Assembly (NCBI GenBank): GCA_003132165.1
Contig: PKWW01000060.1
Coordinates: 46,807-110,806 of the forward strand
Length of the DNA: 64,000 bases
Origin: Acidimicrobiaceae bacterium
GTDB lineage: Bacteria > Actinomycetota > Acidimicrobiia > Acidimicrobiales > RAAP-2
Direction: 5' to 3'
Shown piece after piece: positions 25,133 to 34,999 of this stretch (position 1 is its first letter; each line of letters starts with the position of its first letter). Made by a program: the position numbers and the translations under genes. The notes beneath the pieces were generated by a model, which saw only the letters and a program-made list of their open reading frames with translations, was not told the DNA's origin and ran no database searches.

Positions 25133-26199
25133 TTCTCAACACCAACGAACTCGACCGCGTGGCTTGCCGCGATTGGAGCAAGCATGACACCATGGCGGTA
25201 GTGACCGGAACTCCACGCCCAACCCGGTGTAGGCAACACTTCGAAAAACGGCTCCAAGTCGGCCGTGGCCGGACGAAGCCCGATCCGTGTCTCGAGTACC
25301 GGCGCGGTTTCCAACTCCGGCACGACGTCGAGTGCGTCGCGAAGTAGTCGTTGCAGTTCGCCAACTTCGATGATGGGTTCTGCCTTTTCTTCAGCAGTTG
25401 CGCCGAGCACGCAGTAGCCCCCTGGGCGACTCACCAAATAGAAGGCACGGCCCCGCACGAACGCCCGCACGGCGGGCTGGCGACTGCGGTCGAGTCCTTG
25501 CACGCGAACGGTGACCCCGCGCACTGGACGAACCTGATGCACGAGCGAGGTTGCTCCGTCGGGCAGTCCACTCGCCCCGGTGGCGACTATTCCCTTGTCT
25601 GCGTGAAAGTCACCGTTCGCCGTTCGAACCTGAACACCGTCGGGCCCACCGCTCACCGAGAGGACTTCTTCGGCGATGACCCGGCCTCCCAACTTCTCGA
25701 GCGACGCGAGAATGAGCCGCACGATCTGATCGGGGTTGATCCAGGCGTCACCCTCGACCAGCAGGCCTTCGTTGATGCGTGGTGTGATCCCCTCGAACAT
25801 GGCTTCGTTGTCGTGGCGCATGACGACGCGCAGCACGGCCCCGAAGTCGTTGGCGACGAGTGCGTACCTGTCGACGAGTCGTTGGTCACTCGCGTCCCAT
25901 CCGACGAACAAAGTGCCGGTCGCCTCGATCGTGAGGCCCTCGCCGATCAACGACTCGATCATCGATGAGACCTCCCGCCACGCCTGGAGCGCCCCTAATT
26001 CGAGCTGATAGTTCGCCTGCTCACCGGGCGCGATCTCCGCGCCGGGCGCCACCATTCCGGCCGCTGCCCAGGTCGCCCCCTTGGCCGGATCGGGGTCAAA
26101 TAAGGTGACCTCGTGTCCGCACTGAGCCAGACGAAATGCGCTGACGAGACCGATGATGCCGCCACCCACGACAAGGACTGATTGCTTAGTTGAACTCAC
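25129..26199 (-). CDS. thiO: Glycine oxidase ThiO
   Basis: FAD enzyme that oxidises glycine to dehydroglycine (iminoacetate) for thiazole formation. A 356-residue DAO-fold protein with the N-terminal dinucleotide motif VVGGGIIGL at residues 10-18, ATWAAAGMVAPGAE (typical of ThiO) near 42-55, and a C-terminal SGHYRHGVMLAP flavin motif. GTG start with the TACGCT box exactly 6 bases upstream, so the mRNA is probably leaderless. Overlap and order with thiS make the assignment firm against other amine oxidases. Confidence 0.93.
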   Translation of the reverse strand: MSSTKQSVLVVGGGIIGLVSAFRLAQCGHEVTLFDPDPAKGATWAAAGMVAPGAEIAPGEQANYQLELGALQAWREVSSMIESLIGEGLTIEATGTLFVGWDASDQRLVDRYALVANDFGAVLRVVMRHDNEAMFEGITPRINEGLLVEGDAWINPDQIVRLILASLEKLGGRVIAEEVLSVSGGPDGVQVRTANGDFHADKGIVATGASGLPDGATSLVHQVRPVRGVTVRVQGLDRSRQPAVRAFVRGRAFYLVSRPGGYCVLGATAEEKAEPIIEVGELQRLLRDALDVVPELETAPVLETRIGLRPATADLEPFFEVLPTPGWAWSSGHYRHGVMLAPIAASHAVEFVGVEK

Positions 26200-26205
26200 C
26201 CCAAC

Positions 26206-26211
26206 AGCGTA
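26206..26211 (-). promoter_or_regulatory. -10 box for leaderless thiO mRNA
   Basis: On the minus strand TACGCT is followed by 6 bases and then the thiO GTG, the same geometry as at trpC, arc, lepB and others. Confidence 0.5.
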
Positions 26212-26279
26212 GGTCTCGATACAGGTTGGATTTTTCGTTATAGTTGGAGAGGGTCAGCGTTGCCCCACCAGGTAACGCT

Positions 26280-29200
26280 ATGACAGACACTCTTTCTCTT
26301 TACGACCCCTCTTTCGAACACGACGCATGCGGCGTGGGGATGGTGGCGGATCTCACCGGCAACCCGAGCCACGCCACCGTGGACGACGCGCTCACTATCC
26401 TCGAGAACCTCGAGCACCGTGGCGCGACCGGCGCAGATGTCGACTCCGGTGACGGCGCGGGCCTACTCATCCAGATGCCCGACTCGTTCATGCGTCACGT
26501 CTTTGGCGACATCGTGCCTCCAGCGGGCGAATACGGCGTCGCATTCTGGATGATTCCTCGCGACAGCGACACCGACGTGGTCCGCGGGTCCATTGCGGCT
26601 ACCTTGTCCCGCGTCGGGCTTCGTGAACTCGGCTGGCGCGAAGTCCCCGTCGATTCCTCGATCCTCGGGCCCACGTCGGCCGCCAGCGAGCCTCGTTTCG
26701 TTCAGCAGTTGATTGGGAAGAGTGCACCGAACGTACGTCTCGAGAGCGCCCTGTTCAGCGCTCGAAAGGTGTTGGAACACGAGCTGGACATCTACGCCTC
26801 ATCGTGCTCGCCCAACGTGCTGATCTACAAGGGGATGCTGTCGTCACCCCAATTGCGGTTGTACTTCACCGATTTGCGCGATGAGCGACTCAGCTCGGCC
26901 ATCGCCGTTGTGCACAGCCGGTTCTCGACCAACGTCATGCCCCGCTGGGACCTCGCTCAGCCCTTTCGCTACATAGCCCACAATGGCGAGATCAATACCG
27001 TTCGAGGCAACCGAAACTGGATGACAGCTCGCGAAACTACCCTCGAGAGTGACCATCTGGCACTGCCGATGAAGGAGCTCACGCCGATCATCACTGACGA
27101 CATGAGCGACTCGGCGAGTTTCGACGAAGTGGTCGAATTGCTGGTGCAGTCGGGGCGCTCGCTACCGCACGCCGTTCTGATGATGATTCCCGAAGCCTGG
27201 GAACGTTCGACCGCGATGAGCGCGGACCGACGCGACTTCTACCGCTACCACGCGGCCTTGATGGAGCCGTGGGACGGACCGGCGTCGGTGACGTTCTGCG
27301 ACGGCAAGGTCGTTGGCGCGGTGCTCGACCGCAACGGGCTTCGTCCGGCGCGCTACTGGGTCACGAAGGACCAGCGGGTGATTTTCGCGAGTGAAGTGGG
27401 CGTACTGCCAATCGAACCCTCGAACATTGAGCGCAAGGGACGCCTCCAGCCCGGTCGCGTTTTTCTCGTCGACATCGAACAGGGTCGGATCATCGACGAC
27501 GAGGAATTGAAGTCCTCGCTCGCCAGCAACGCCCCCTACGGCGAGTGGCTGCGCGAACAGCAGGTCTCGCTTGACGAGCTCGAGGCGCGACCAATGCTGA
27601 CGCCGAGTCACGCGTCGATCGTCCGTCACCAGAAGAACTTTGGTTACACCGAAGAGGACCTGCGTCTCATCATCCGCCATATGGCCCAGGTGAGTGAAGA
27701 GCCGATCGGCTCAATGGGTTCTGACGCCACGCTTCCCGTACTTTCCAGACAGCACCGTCCGCTCTTTGATTACTTCACCCAACTCTTTGCCCAGGTCACC
27801 AATCCTCCGCTCGACGCCATCCGTGAGGAGTTAGTGACCTCGACTCGAGTCGCCATCGGCGGCGAGGAGAATCTCCTCGTCGAGACCGCCGAGCACTGCC
27901 ACCAGATTGTCCTCCCGTCGCCCGTGTTGAGCACCGACGAGCTCGCCAAGATCCGCTACATCGAAGAGAGCGACCAGTTCCAGGGCTTCAAGACCGTCGT
28001 CGTGGACGGATGTTTCCAGGCGGCCGGGGACGAAAGCCCCGGCGAGCGACTGGCGATGGCCGTCGACTCTGTCGCCAATGAGGTCGTCGCCCAGGTCCGC
28101 CACGGCGCCAACGTCGTGATTCTCTCGGACCGCAACATTTCGCACGACAACGCCGCGATTCCGAGTCTGCTGCTGGCGTCAGCCGTACACCACCGTCTGG
28201 TCGACGAGCACCTTCGCACGAGTGCCGCTCTCATCATCGAGGCGGGTGACGTCAGAGAAATCCATCACGTGGCGCTGCTCCTGGGATTCGGTGCGTCGGC
28301 GGTATGCCCGTACTTGGCGTACGAATCAATCGACGCACTCGTCGAAGAGGGCGAACTCACCGAACTCACGGCGTTCGAAGCTCGCTACCAGTACGGCAAG
28401 GGACTCAACAAGGGCATCGTCAAGACCATGTCCAAGATGGGCGTCAGCACCGTCGCGAGTTACGTCGGTTCACAACTCTTCGAGGCGGTCGGGATCTCCG
28501 AAGGAGTACTTCGCCGCTACTTCCCAGGATTCCGCTCGCGCATCGGTGGCATCACGCTCGAACACATCGCCCGGAGCGTGCTCGCGTTGCACGCGAGCGC
28601 CTACGAGCCCCTAGCGGGCGAGCGTATCCAGATCAGCAATCGCGGTGAATACCAGTGGCGCCGTGACGGTGAGATTCATCTCTTCAATCCCCGAACCGTC
28701 CAAAAACTTCAGCACGCCACCCGTGAGAAGCGCTTCGATATCTTCAAGGAATACACGAAGCTGGTCGACGAGCAGGCGAGCGGGAAGGTGACGTTGCGCA
28801 GCCACTTCAACCTGATCCCCAGCCTCACGCCGCTGCCACTCGAGGAGGTGGAGAGCGCGTCGTCCATCATCAAGCGCTTCTCGACCGGGGCCATGTCCTA
28901 CGGCTCGATCTCCGCGGAGGCCCACGAGACCCTCGCCATCGCCATGAACCGTATCGGCGGTAAATCCAATACGGGTGAGGGCGGCGAGGACGCCGAGCGC
29001 TTTGACACGTCCGATCCGATGAACAACCGACGATCGGCGATCAAGCAGGTCGCGTCGGGTCGATTCGGGGTAACGAGCCGCTACCTCGTCAATGCCGATG
29101 ACATCCAGATAAAGATGGCTCAGGGGGCCAAGCCCGGCGAGGGCGGACAACTCCCGGGTTCGAAGGTCTATCCGTGGGTCGCCAAGACCCGCCACTCGAC

Positions 29201-30728
29201 ACCAGGTGTCGGCCTCATCTCACCGCCGCCCCACCACGACATCTATTCGATCGAAGATCTCGCCCAATTGATCTACGACCTCAAGAACGCCAACGATCAG
29301 GCACGAATCCACGTGAAGTTAGTGAGCGAGCAGGGCGTGGGGACGATCGCGGCCGGGGTGGCGAAGGCGCACGCCGACGTCATCCTGATCTCGGGACACG
29401 ACGGCGGCACCGGTGCCGCACCCCTGACGTCGCTCAAGCACGCGGGCACCCCCTGGGAGCTCGGCCTCGCCGAAGCGCACCAGACGCTCGCCGCGAACGG
29501 TCTACGAAGTCGAGTCGTCGTACAGGTGGACGGTCAGTTGAAGACGGGACGTGACGTGATCATCGCCGCGCTGCTCGGAGCCGAGGAATACGGCTTCGCA
29601 ACCGCACCACTGGTGGTGTCGGGCTGCGTAATGATGAGGGTGTGTCACCTCGACACGTGCCCGGTAGGTATCGCTACCCAGAACCCAAAACTCCGCGAGC
29701 GATTCACGGGCAAGCCCGAGTTCGTCGAGAATTTCTTCGAGTTCATCGCCGAAGAGGTTCGCGAACACCTGGCGATGCTCGGCGTACGGACCCTCGACGA
29801 ACTGATCGGCGACGTGTCCAAGATCTCGGTCGAGCCGTCACTCGACCCCACGAACGACCTAAACCTCGAGTCGCTTCTGAAGCCGGTCGCGGTTGACCAG
29901 CGACGCCAGAGCGTCAAGCAGGAGCACGGTCTGGACGCCGCGCTCGACTGGAAGTTCATGGACGCCGTTGTGAACGCCGCGACCAAGGGTACGGCCCTGC
30001 AACTGTCGAGCCCGATCCGCAACGTCAACCGTGCGGTGGGCACTCTTTGTGGAAGCGCAATCACCCGAGCTCTCGGTGAACGGGTACTGCCCGACGACCA
30101 CATCCAGATCGACCTGGAAGGTTCGTCAGGCCAGAGTCTCGGTGCCTTCTTGCCCGGTGGGATGACGCTGCGATTGACGGGCGACGCCAATGACTACGCC
30201 GGCAAGGGGCTCTCGGGTGGTCGGATCATCATCAAGCCGTCGCTGGACTCGACGTTCGCGAGCGACGAGAACATCATCGCGGGCAACGTGATTGGTTACG
30301 GGGCCACGAGCGGCGAGATCTTCATCAGCGGGGTGGTGGGCGAGCGATGCGCCGTGCGCAACTCCGGAGCGACCATTGTCGTAGAGGGCGTGGGCGACCA
30401 CGCCTGTGAGTACATGACCGGCGGCGTCGTGGTCGTTCTGGGTAACGTCGGGCGCAATCTCGCTGCGGGTATGTCCGGCGGCACGCTCTACCTCTACGAC
30501 CCCGAGGGCCGGGTGCACGACCACTTGAGCGCCGGTGTCTACGAGATCGATCCGCTCGAGTACGAGGACGACGAGAAGTTATTGACGCTGCTCGAGCGCT
30601 ACCGCGACGAGACAGCGTCGAAGAAGGCCGCCGATATCGTGGAGGATTGGCGGACCGAGAGGATGCGTTTCGTGCGCATTGAGACCTCCGAGTACCAGCG
30701 GGTACGAGACGAGTTGCGAAATGGGTAA
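26280..30728 (+). CDS. gltB: Glutamate synthase large subunit
   Basis: Makes two glutamates from glutamine and 2-oxoglutarate together with GltD. The 1482 residues show the class II glutamine amidotransferase domain with catalytic Cys17 in DACGVG (residues 1-16 are the usual cleaved propeptide), the central and FMN domains with GEGGEDAERF and the TSxxHDGGTGAAP stretch, the 3Fe-4S cysteines in CVMMRVCHLDTCPVG, and the C-terminal glycine-rich beta-helix (GGVVVVLGNVGRNLAAGMSGG). ATG at 26280 fits the propeptide length; the TTG at 26244 would make it longer. A TATAGT box lies at 26239-26244. Confidence 0.96.
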   Translation: MTDTLSLYDPSFEHDACGVGMVADLTGNPSHATVDDALTILENLEHRGATGADVDSGDGAGLLIQMPDSFMRHVFGDIVPPAGEYGVAFWMIPRDSDTDVVRGSIAATLSRVGLRELGWREVPVDSSILGPTSAASEPRFVQQLIGKSAPNVRLESALFSARKVLEHELDIYASSCSPNVLIYKGMLSSPQLRLYFTDLRDERLSSAIAVVHSRFSTNVMPRWDLAQPFRYIAHNGEINTVRGNRNWMTARETTLESDHLALPMKELTPIITDDMSDSASFDEVVELLVQSGRSLPHAVLMMIPEAWERSTAMSADRRDFYRYHAALMEPWDGPASVTFCDGKVVGAVLDRNGLRPARYWVTKDQRVIFASEVGVLPIEPSNIERKGRLQPGRVFLVDIEQGRIIDDEELKSSLASNAPYGEWLREQQVSLDELEARPMLTPSHASIVRHQKNFGYTEEDLRLIIRHMAQVSEEPIGSMGSDATLPVLSRQHRPLFDYFTQLFAQVTNPPLDAIREELVTSTRVAIGGEENLLVETAEHCHQIVLPSPVLSTDELAKIRYIEESDQFQGFKTVVVDGCFQAAGDESPGERLAMAVDSVANEVVAQVRHGANVVILSDRNISHDNAAIPSLLLASAVHHRLVDEHLRTSAALIIEAGDVREIHHVALLLGFGASAVCPYLAYESIDALVEEGELTELTAFEARYQYGKGLNKGIVKTMSKMGVSTVASYVGSQLFEAVGISEGVLRRYFPGFRSRIGGITLEHIARSVLALHASAYEPLAGERIQISNRGEYQWRRDGEIHLFNPRTVQKLQHATREKRFDIFKEYTKLVDEQASGKVTLRSHFNLIPSLTPLPLEEVESASSIIKRFSTGAMSYGSISAEAHETLAIAMNRIGGKSNTGEGGEDAERFDTSDPMNNRRSAIKQVASGRFGVTSRYLVNADDIQIKMAQGAKPGEGGQLPGSKVYPWVAKTRHSTPGVGLISPPPHHDIYSIEDLAQLIYDLKNANDQARIHVKLVSEQGVGTIAAGVAKAHADVILISGHDGGTGAAPLTSLKHAGTPWELGLAEAHQTLAANGLRSRVVVQVDGQLKTGRDVIIAALLGAEEYGFATAPLVVSGCVMMRVCHLDTCPVGIATQNPKLRERFTGKPEFVENFFEFIAEEVREHLAMLGVRTLDELIGDVSKISVEPSLDPTNDLNLESLLKPVAVDQRRQSVKQEHGLDAALDWKFMDAVVNAATKGTALQLSSPIRNVNRAVGTLCGSAITRALGERVLPDDHIQIDLEGSSGQSLGAFLPGGMTLRLTGDANDYAGKGLSGGRIIIKPSLDSTFASDENIIAGNVIGYGATSGEIFISGVVGERCAVRNSGATIVVEGVGDHACEYMTGGVVVVLGNVGRNLAAGMSGGTLYLYDPEGRVHDHLSAGVYEIDPLEYEDDEKLLTLLERYRDETASKKAADIVEDWRTERMRFVRIETSEYQRVRDELRNG

Positions 30729-32151
30729 GATCACCGGCTTCATGGAATTCGAGCGCAAGGGTCCCGCGTACCGTCCGGTGCCGGTGCGTCTGCGCGACTG
30801 GCGAGAGGTGTACGAACCCCAAGACGACGCCTCGATCGCCGAGCAAGGCGCTCGCTGCATGGACTGCGGTATCCCGTTCTGCATGCAGGGCTGCCCGCTC
30901 GGAAACCGTATTCCGGCGTTCAATGACAACGTCTACCGGTCCCGGTGGGCCCAGGCCGCCGAACAACTCTTCAGCACCAATAACTTTCCCGAGTTCACGG
31001 GACGCTTATGCCCGGCGCCGTGTGAATCAGCGTGCGTGCTCGGCATCGCGAGCGACCCGGTGACGATCGAGCGCATCGAGTACGAGGTCGCCGAGCACGC
31101 CTTTACGCACGGTTTTGATGTCGCGAGCAGCGCCGCGCGTGAAACGGGCAAAAACGTCGCGGTCGTCGGCTCCGGCCCCGCGGGCCTGGCCGCGGCCGCC
31201 CAGTTGCGTAGCGTCGGGCATTCGGTGACGGTCTACGAGCGCAGCGACGCGCTCGGTGGGCTGCTCCGTTACGGGATTCCCGAATTCAAACTCGAGAAGT
31301 CCGTGCTCGACCGGCGCCTGAAGGTGATGCGCGCCTCGGGCATCAAGTTCCACACGAACGTGACGGTTGGCTCGGGCGGTTCGCCGCTCGCGGACCTGCA
31401 GCGCAACCACGACGCCGTGCTCCTCGCCATCGGATCCACGATTCCCCGGCTCATTCCCGTGCCCGGGGCGGACCTCGAGGGCGTGATGCCCGCCATGACG
31501 TACCTCGAAGCCGCGAACCGTGCCGTACTCGACGGCGAGCCCTCACCGCTGAGCGCCGAGGGCCTTCACGTGGTCATTCTGGGCGGCGGCGACACTGGCG
31601 CCGACTGTCTTGGCACCGCACACCGCCAGGGTGCCGCGTCGGTCGTGCAGATTGAGATCATGGACCGTCCGCCCGACGATCGACCGAACGATCAGCCGTG
31701 GCCGACCATGGCACGACTCTTCAAGACCACCTCAGCGCACCAGGAGGGTGGGGAGCGTCGGTTCTCCACCGAGACCCTTGAGTTCATTGGTGACGGCAAG
31801 GTACAAGAGCTGGTACTGGCCGATCACGCGACCAGCGAGACCATCCGTGCGGCCGCCGACCTGGTCCTCATCGCCGCCGGATTTGTGGGCCCCGAACTGG
31901 AACGCCTTGGGCTCAATGTCGATCCGTTCACCACGACTCGCGCCACTTTGTCAGTGGGCAGCGACTGGCGTATCGCCGCGGTGCCCGGTGCGAGCCCGGT
32001 TTTCGCCTGTGGCGACGCCGTGCGCGGCCAGAGCCTCATCGTGTGGGCCATCGCCGAAGGTCGTAGCGCTGCGAACGCGATTGACACTTTCTTGGGCGGC
32101 GAAGCCTCCGTGCTGCCAGCGCCGGTCGAGCCCTATGGTCTTTCCTGGTGA
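30721..32151 (+). CDS. gltD: Glutamate synthase small subunit
   Basis: NADPH-oxidising subunit that passes electrons to GltB. The 476 residues begin MGKITGFMEF, then show the two 4Fe-4S cysteine groups (CMDCGIPFCMQGCPLGN and CPAPCESAC), the FAD motif VVGSGPAGLAAAAQL near 150, and the NAD motif ILGGGDTGADCLG near 288. The ATG at 30721 overlaps the end of gltB by 8 bp, so the two are coupled. Confidence 0.96.
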   Translation: MGKITGFMEFERKGPAYRPVPVRLRDWREVYEPQDDASIAEQGARCMDCGIPFCMQGCPLGNRIPAFNDNVYRSRWAQAAEQLFSTNNFPEFTGRLCPAPCESACVLGIASDPVTIERIEYEVAEHAFTHGFDVASSAARETGKNVAVVGSGPAGLAAAAQLRSVGHSVTVYERSDALGGLLRYGIPEFKLEKSVLDRRLKVMRASGIKFHTNVTVGSGGSPLADLQRNHDAVLLAIGSTIPRLIPVPGADLEGVMPAMTYLEAANRAVLDGEPSPLSAEGLHVVILGGGDTGADCLGTAHRQGAASVVQIEIMDRPPDDRPNDQPWPTMARLFKTTSAHQEGGERRFSTETLEFIGDGKVQELVLADHATSETIRAAADLVLIAAGFVGPELERLGLNVDPFTTTRATLSVGSDWRIAAVPGASPVFACGDAVRGQSLIVWAIAEGRSAANAIDTFLGGEASVLPAPVEPYGLSW

Positions 32152-32212
32152 CGATACGGTGATCCCTCGCGCTTTTGTATCATCGTCAGAGATTGATCTT
32201 CAAGGGGGAACA

Positions 32213-33829
32213 ATGCAAAGCACCATGCAAGACGCGCCGCTGCTCATCAGCGACATCATTCACCACGGCGAGTGGGTCTACGGGGACAAGAAGATCCTCA
32301 CTGTCACACCCGAGGGTGTGAACGTCGCGACCTTCTACGAGGTGGCAAAGCGTGCCGAGCGGCTCGCCGCCGCACTCACCGAACTCGGTATCAAGCCGGG
32401 CGACCGCGTCGCCACGTTCATGTGGAACAACCAGACTCACATGGAGGCGTACTTCGCGATCCCCTGCATGGGAGCGGTGCTGCACACGCTCAACATCCGG
32501 CTCTTCCCCGAGCAGCTCGCCTACATCATCCAGCACGCCGAAGACGAGGTGATCATCGTCGACAACTCACTCGTGCCCCTACTCGCCAAGGTCCGTGACC
32601 AGATGCCGACCGTCAAACACATCATCGTGAACGGCCCCGAGACCACCGGGTTGCTCGGCGAGACGATCGACTACGAGACGTTCATCGGCGCCCAATCTCC
32701 CGGCTTCGAGTGGCCAGTCGTTGACGAACGCTCGGCCGCCATCATGTGTTACACCTCGGGCACGACCGGCAATCCGAAGGGCGTCATCTACTCACACCGC
32801 TCCACCTGGCTGCACTCGATGGCGTCGACCACCGCCAATTCCATCGGCCTTTGCGAACGTGACCGATGCCTGCTGATCGTGCCGATGTTCCACGTCAACG
32901 CCTGGGGAGCGGCCTACACGTCATTCTTCGCCGGCACCGAACTCATCATGCCCCAGATGTTCCTGCAGGGCGAGCCAATTGTGAAGATGATCAGGGAGTT
33001 GCGTCCGACGATCTCACTCGGCGTGCCGACTATCTGGAACGACGTGCTGCGCGCCGCCGAGGTCGACCCCGACGTGGACTTCTCGAGCCTGCGTGGTCTC
33101 CTCGGGGGCGGATCGGCCGTGCCACGCGTCATGATCGAGACCTTCCGTGACAAGTACAACATCAACATGATCCAGGGCTGGGGCATGACCGAGACGAGCC
33201 CACTCGCGGCGGTGTCGATACCGCCAGCCGGAACTCCAGCGGAGTTGGAGATCGACTACCGCGTGAAGGCCGGGCGCGTCGTCGCGGGTGTGCAGATGCG
33301 CATCACCGACGATCACGGCAAGGTGCTCGAGCGTGACGGTAAGACCGTCGGTGAGTTCGAGGTTCGCGGACCGTGGATCACCGCGTCGTACTTCGGTGTC
33401 GACGACCCTGACAAGTTCCACGACGGCTGGTTGAAGACTGGCGACATCGGCACCCTTGACGCCGAGGGATTCATGGTGATCAGTGACCGGACCAAGGACG
33501 TCATCAAGTCTGGGGGCGAATGGATCAGTTCGGTCGAACTCGAAGTGACGATGATGGCCCACCCCCTCGTCCTCGAAGCCGCCGTGGTGGCGGTGCCCGA
33601 CGAGAAGTGGCAGGAGCGTCCGCTCTGTTGCGTCGTGCTGCGACCCGGCGCGACAGCGACACCCGAGGAACTGCGCGACTTCCTCGCCGAACGCGTGGCG
33701 AAATGGTGGCTGCCAGAACGTTGGACGTTCGTCGAGGCAATACCGAAGACCAGCGTCGGCAAGTTCGACAAGAAGGTCCTTCGCGCCCAGTATCACGACG
33801 GCGAACTCAACGTCATCGTCCTTGACTGA
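32213..33829 (+). CDS. Fatty-acid/acyl-CoA ligase (AMP-binding, medium-chain type)
   Basis: A 538-residue acyl-adenylate-forming ligase. The P-loop CYTSGTTGNPKGV is near residue 183, GWGMTETSPLAAVS near 322, KTGDIGTLDAEGF near 410, GGEWISSVELE near 435, and the catalytic lysine in PKTSVGKFDKK near 515. Its layout resembles medium/long-chain and DmdB-like enzymes, but the substrate cannot be told. The ATG at 32213 follows a strong aaggggg site; the much longer open frame to 31610 overlaps gltD and is not coding. Confidence 0.9.
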   Translation: MQSTMQDAPLLISDIIHHGEWVYGDKKILTVTPEGVNVATFYEVAKRAERLAAALTELGIKPGDRVATFMWNNQTHMEAYFAIPCMGAVLHTLNIRLFPEQLAYIIQHAEDEVIIVDNSLVPLLAKVRDQMPTVKHIIVNGPETTGLLGETIDYETFIGAQSPGFEWPVVDERSAAIMCYTSGTTGNPKGVIYSHRSTWLHSMASTTANSIGLCERDRCLLIVPMFHVNAWGAAYTSFFAGTELIMPQMFLQGEPIVKMIRELRPTISLGVPTIWNDVLRAAEVDPDVDFSSLRGLLGGGSAVPRVMIETFRDKYNINMIQGWGMTETSPLAAVSIPPAGTPAELEIDYRVKAGRVVAGVQMRITDDHGKVLERDGKTVGEFEVRGPWITASYFGVDDPDKFHDGWLKTGDIGTLDAEGFMVISDRTKDVIKSGGEWISSVELEVTMMAHPLVLEAAVVAVPDEKWQERPLCCVVLRPGATATPEELRDFLAERVAKWWLPERWTFVEAIPKTSVGKFDKKVLRAQYHDGELNVIVLD

Positions 33830-34023
33830 TGGAATCGTTCGAATCGTTGGCGGACGAGATCGCCTCCTTGGAGCAAAGGGTCGCCGACGTCATCTTTGAC
33901 GCGGTGCGGTCGCAACTACGCGGTGATGATGATCGTGCCAAAGAGTTGGAGCGGCGGCTTTCGAAGGTGCGCCGCAGCCTGCAGAAGGCCGAGATACTGC
34001 TGCGCCGAGAGGACGCCGATTAA
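33829..34023 (+). CDS. Small coiled-coil protein
   Basis: A 64-residue, highly charged protein beginning MESFESLADEIASLEQRV, with heptad-like Leu spacing throughout (a helical hairpin or coiled coil). Its ATG shares a base with the stop of the acyl-CoA ligase, so it is coupled to it. Function unknown. It ends 4 bp inside the convergent LOG-family gene. Confidence 0.65.
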   Translation: MESFESLADEIASLEQRVADVIFDAVRSQLRGDDDRAKELERRLSKVRRSLQKAEILLRREDAD

Positions 34024-34997
34024 CCGGACCAGGAATTCACGACGTCGATCAACTGACGCAGCATGACGTAGTTGCGACCATCGAAACTGAACGACACATG
34101 GTTCTCGCCCTCGACACGAAAACCCTCACCCGCAGTGAACGTGGGGAAGCGTGCGATCAATTCCTGTAACTGGGTCGGCGAAGGCACGCGTAGGACTTGC
34201 ATCACCGCGCGGCCGCCCTGAATCGAAAGCTTTCGGTAGTTACGATAAAAGTGCTCGATCTCGGCGATCGCGTCCTCGACGGAGTTACACACGGCAAAAA
34301 GGCATTTATCCTGCGGGTCGAGGTACCCGGCGTCGATGACCGCTTCGTCCATGAACGCCATCCACCTGGACCAGAATGTTCCGCCGGGTTCGTCCACGAG
34401 CACGATCGGCGCGGGATCGGTCTTTCCCGTGTGCACGAGCGTCAGGATCTCGAAGAGCTCGTCCATGGTGCCCACGCCGCCAGGAAAGGCGACGAACCCG
34501 TGGGACGCGCGGGTCATGGCGACCTTGCGGGTGAAGAAGAAGGTCATCGCCACGTGCATCTGGTCGACATCGATGAAGCGGTTGGCGCCCTGTTCGAAGG
34601 GCAACTCAATATTGACGCCCAAGGTGTTGTCCTTACCCGCACCCTTCGAAGAAGCCTCCATGATGCCCGGTCCGGCTCCCGAAACGGTCATCCAGCCGTG
34701 CTCGGCCATGGTTGCACTGAATTCCCTCGCCATCTCGTAGAGAGGGCTGTCGGGGCTCGTGCGCGCTGAGCCGAAGACCGTCAACTTCCTACGGTCCCTC
34801 CAGGCGGCGAAGAGTTCCGAGGCTTCCAGCAGTTCATTCAGCGCCGTGGAAGCGAGTCGCAGATCGGCCGTGTCCGAGTCCAACTCGGCCAACTCGACGA
34901 CGCGCATCACGAGCCCACGAAGAATCTCAAGCCGCTCGGGCGACTGCGCGGATTCGTCGTTCAACGCGGCGAGGAACTGTTCGACTAACTCGGTCAT
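34020..34997 (-). CDS. LOG-family nucleotide 5'-monophosphate phosphoribohydrolase
   Basis: A 325-residue Rossmann-fold protein of the lysine-decarboxylase-like/LOG family, which hydrolyses nucleoside monophosphates (cytokinin ribotides or AMP-type) to base and ribose phosphate. The signature PGGVGTMDE is near residue 168 with GAGPGIMEA near 105. It has an N-terminal extension of about 65 residues before the domain. The ATG is 2 bp after the fbiC stop, so it is likely cotranscribed with fbiC. The physiological substrate is unknown. Confidence 0.88.
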   Translation of the reverse strand: MTELVEQFLAALNDESAQSPERLEILRGLVMRVVELAELDSDTADLRLASTALNELLEASELFAAWRDRRKLTVFGSARTSPDSPLYEMAREFSATMAEHGWMTVSGAGPGIMEASSKGAGKDNTLGVNIELPFEQGANRFIDVDQMHVAMTFFFTRKVAMTRASHGFVAFPGGVGTMDELFEILTLVHTGKTDPAPIVLVDEPGGTFWSRWMAFMDEAVIDAGYLDPQDKCLFAVCNSVEDAIAEIEHFYRNYRKLSIQGGRAVMQVLRVPSPTQLQELIARFPTFTAGEGFRVEGENHVSFSFDGRNYVMLRQLIDVVNSWSG

Positions 34998-34999
34998 GG

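Noticed and set aside
26200-26279. TPP riboswitch upstream of thiO
   Set aside because: The thiO-gltB gap is too short, no conserved THI-box pattern is seen, and the -10 box places the transcript start at the thiO start codon.
31610-33829. A 739-residue open frame covering the acyl-CoA ligase
   Set aside because: The first 200 residues overlap gltD in another frame and are Arg/Pro/Ser-rich shadow sequence; the ATG at 32213 has a strong ribosome site and the family start.
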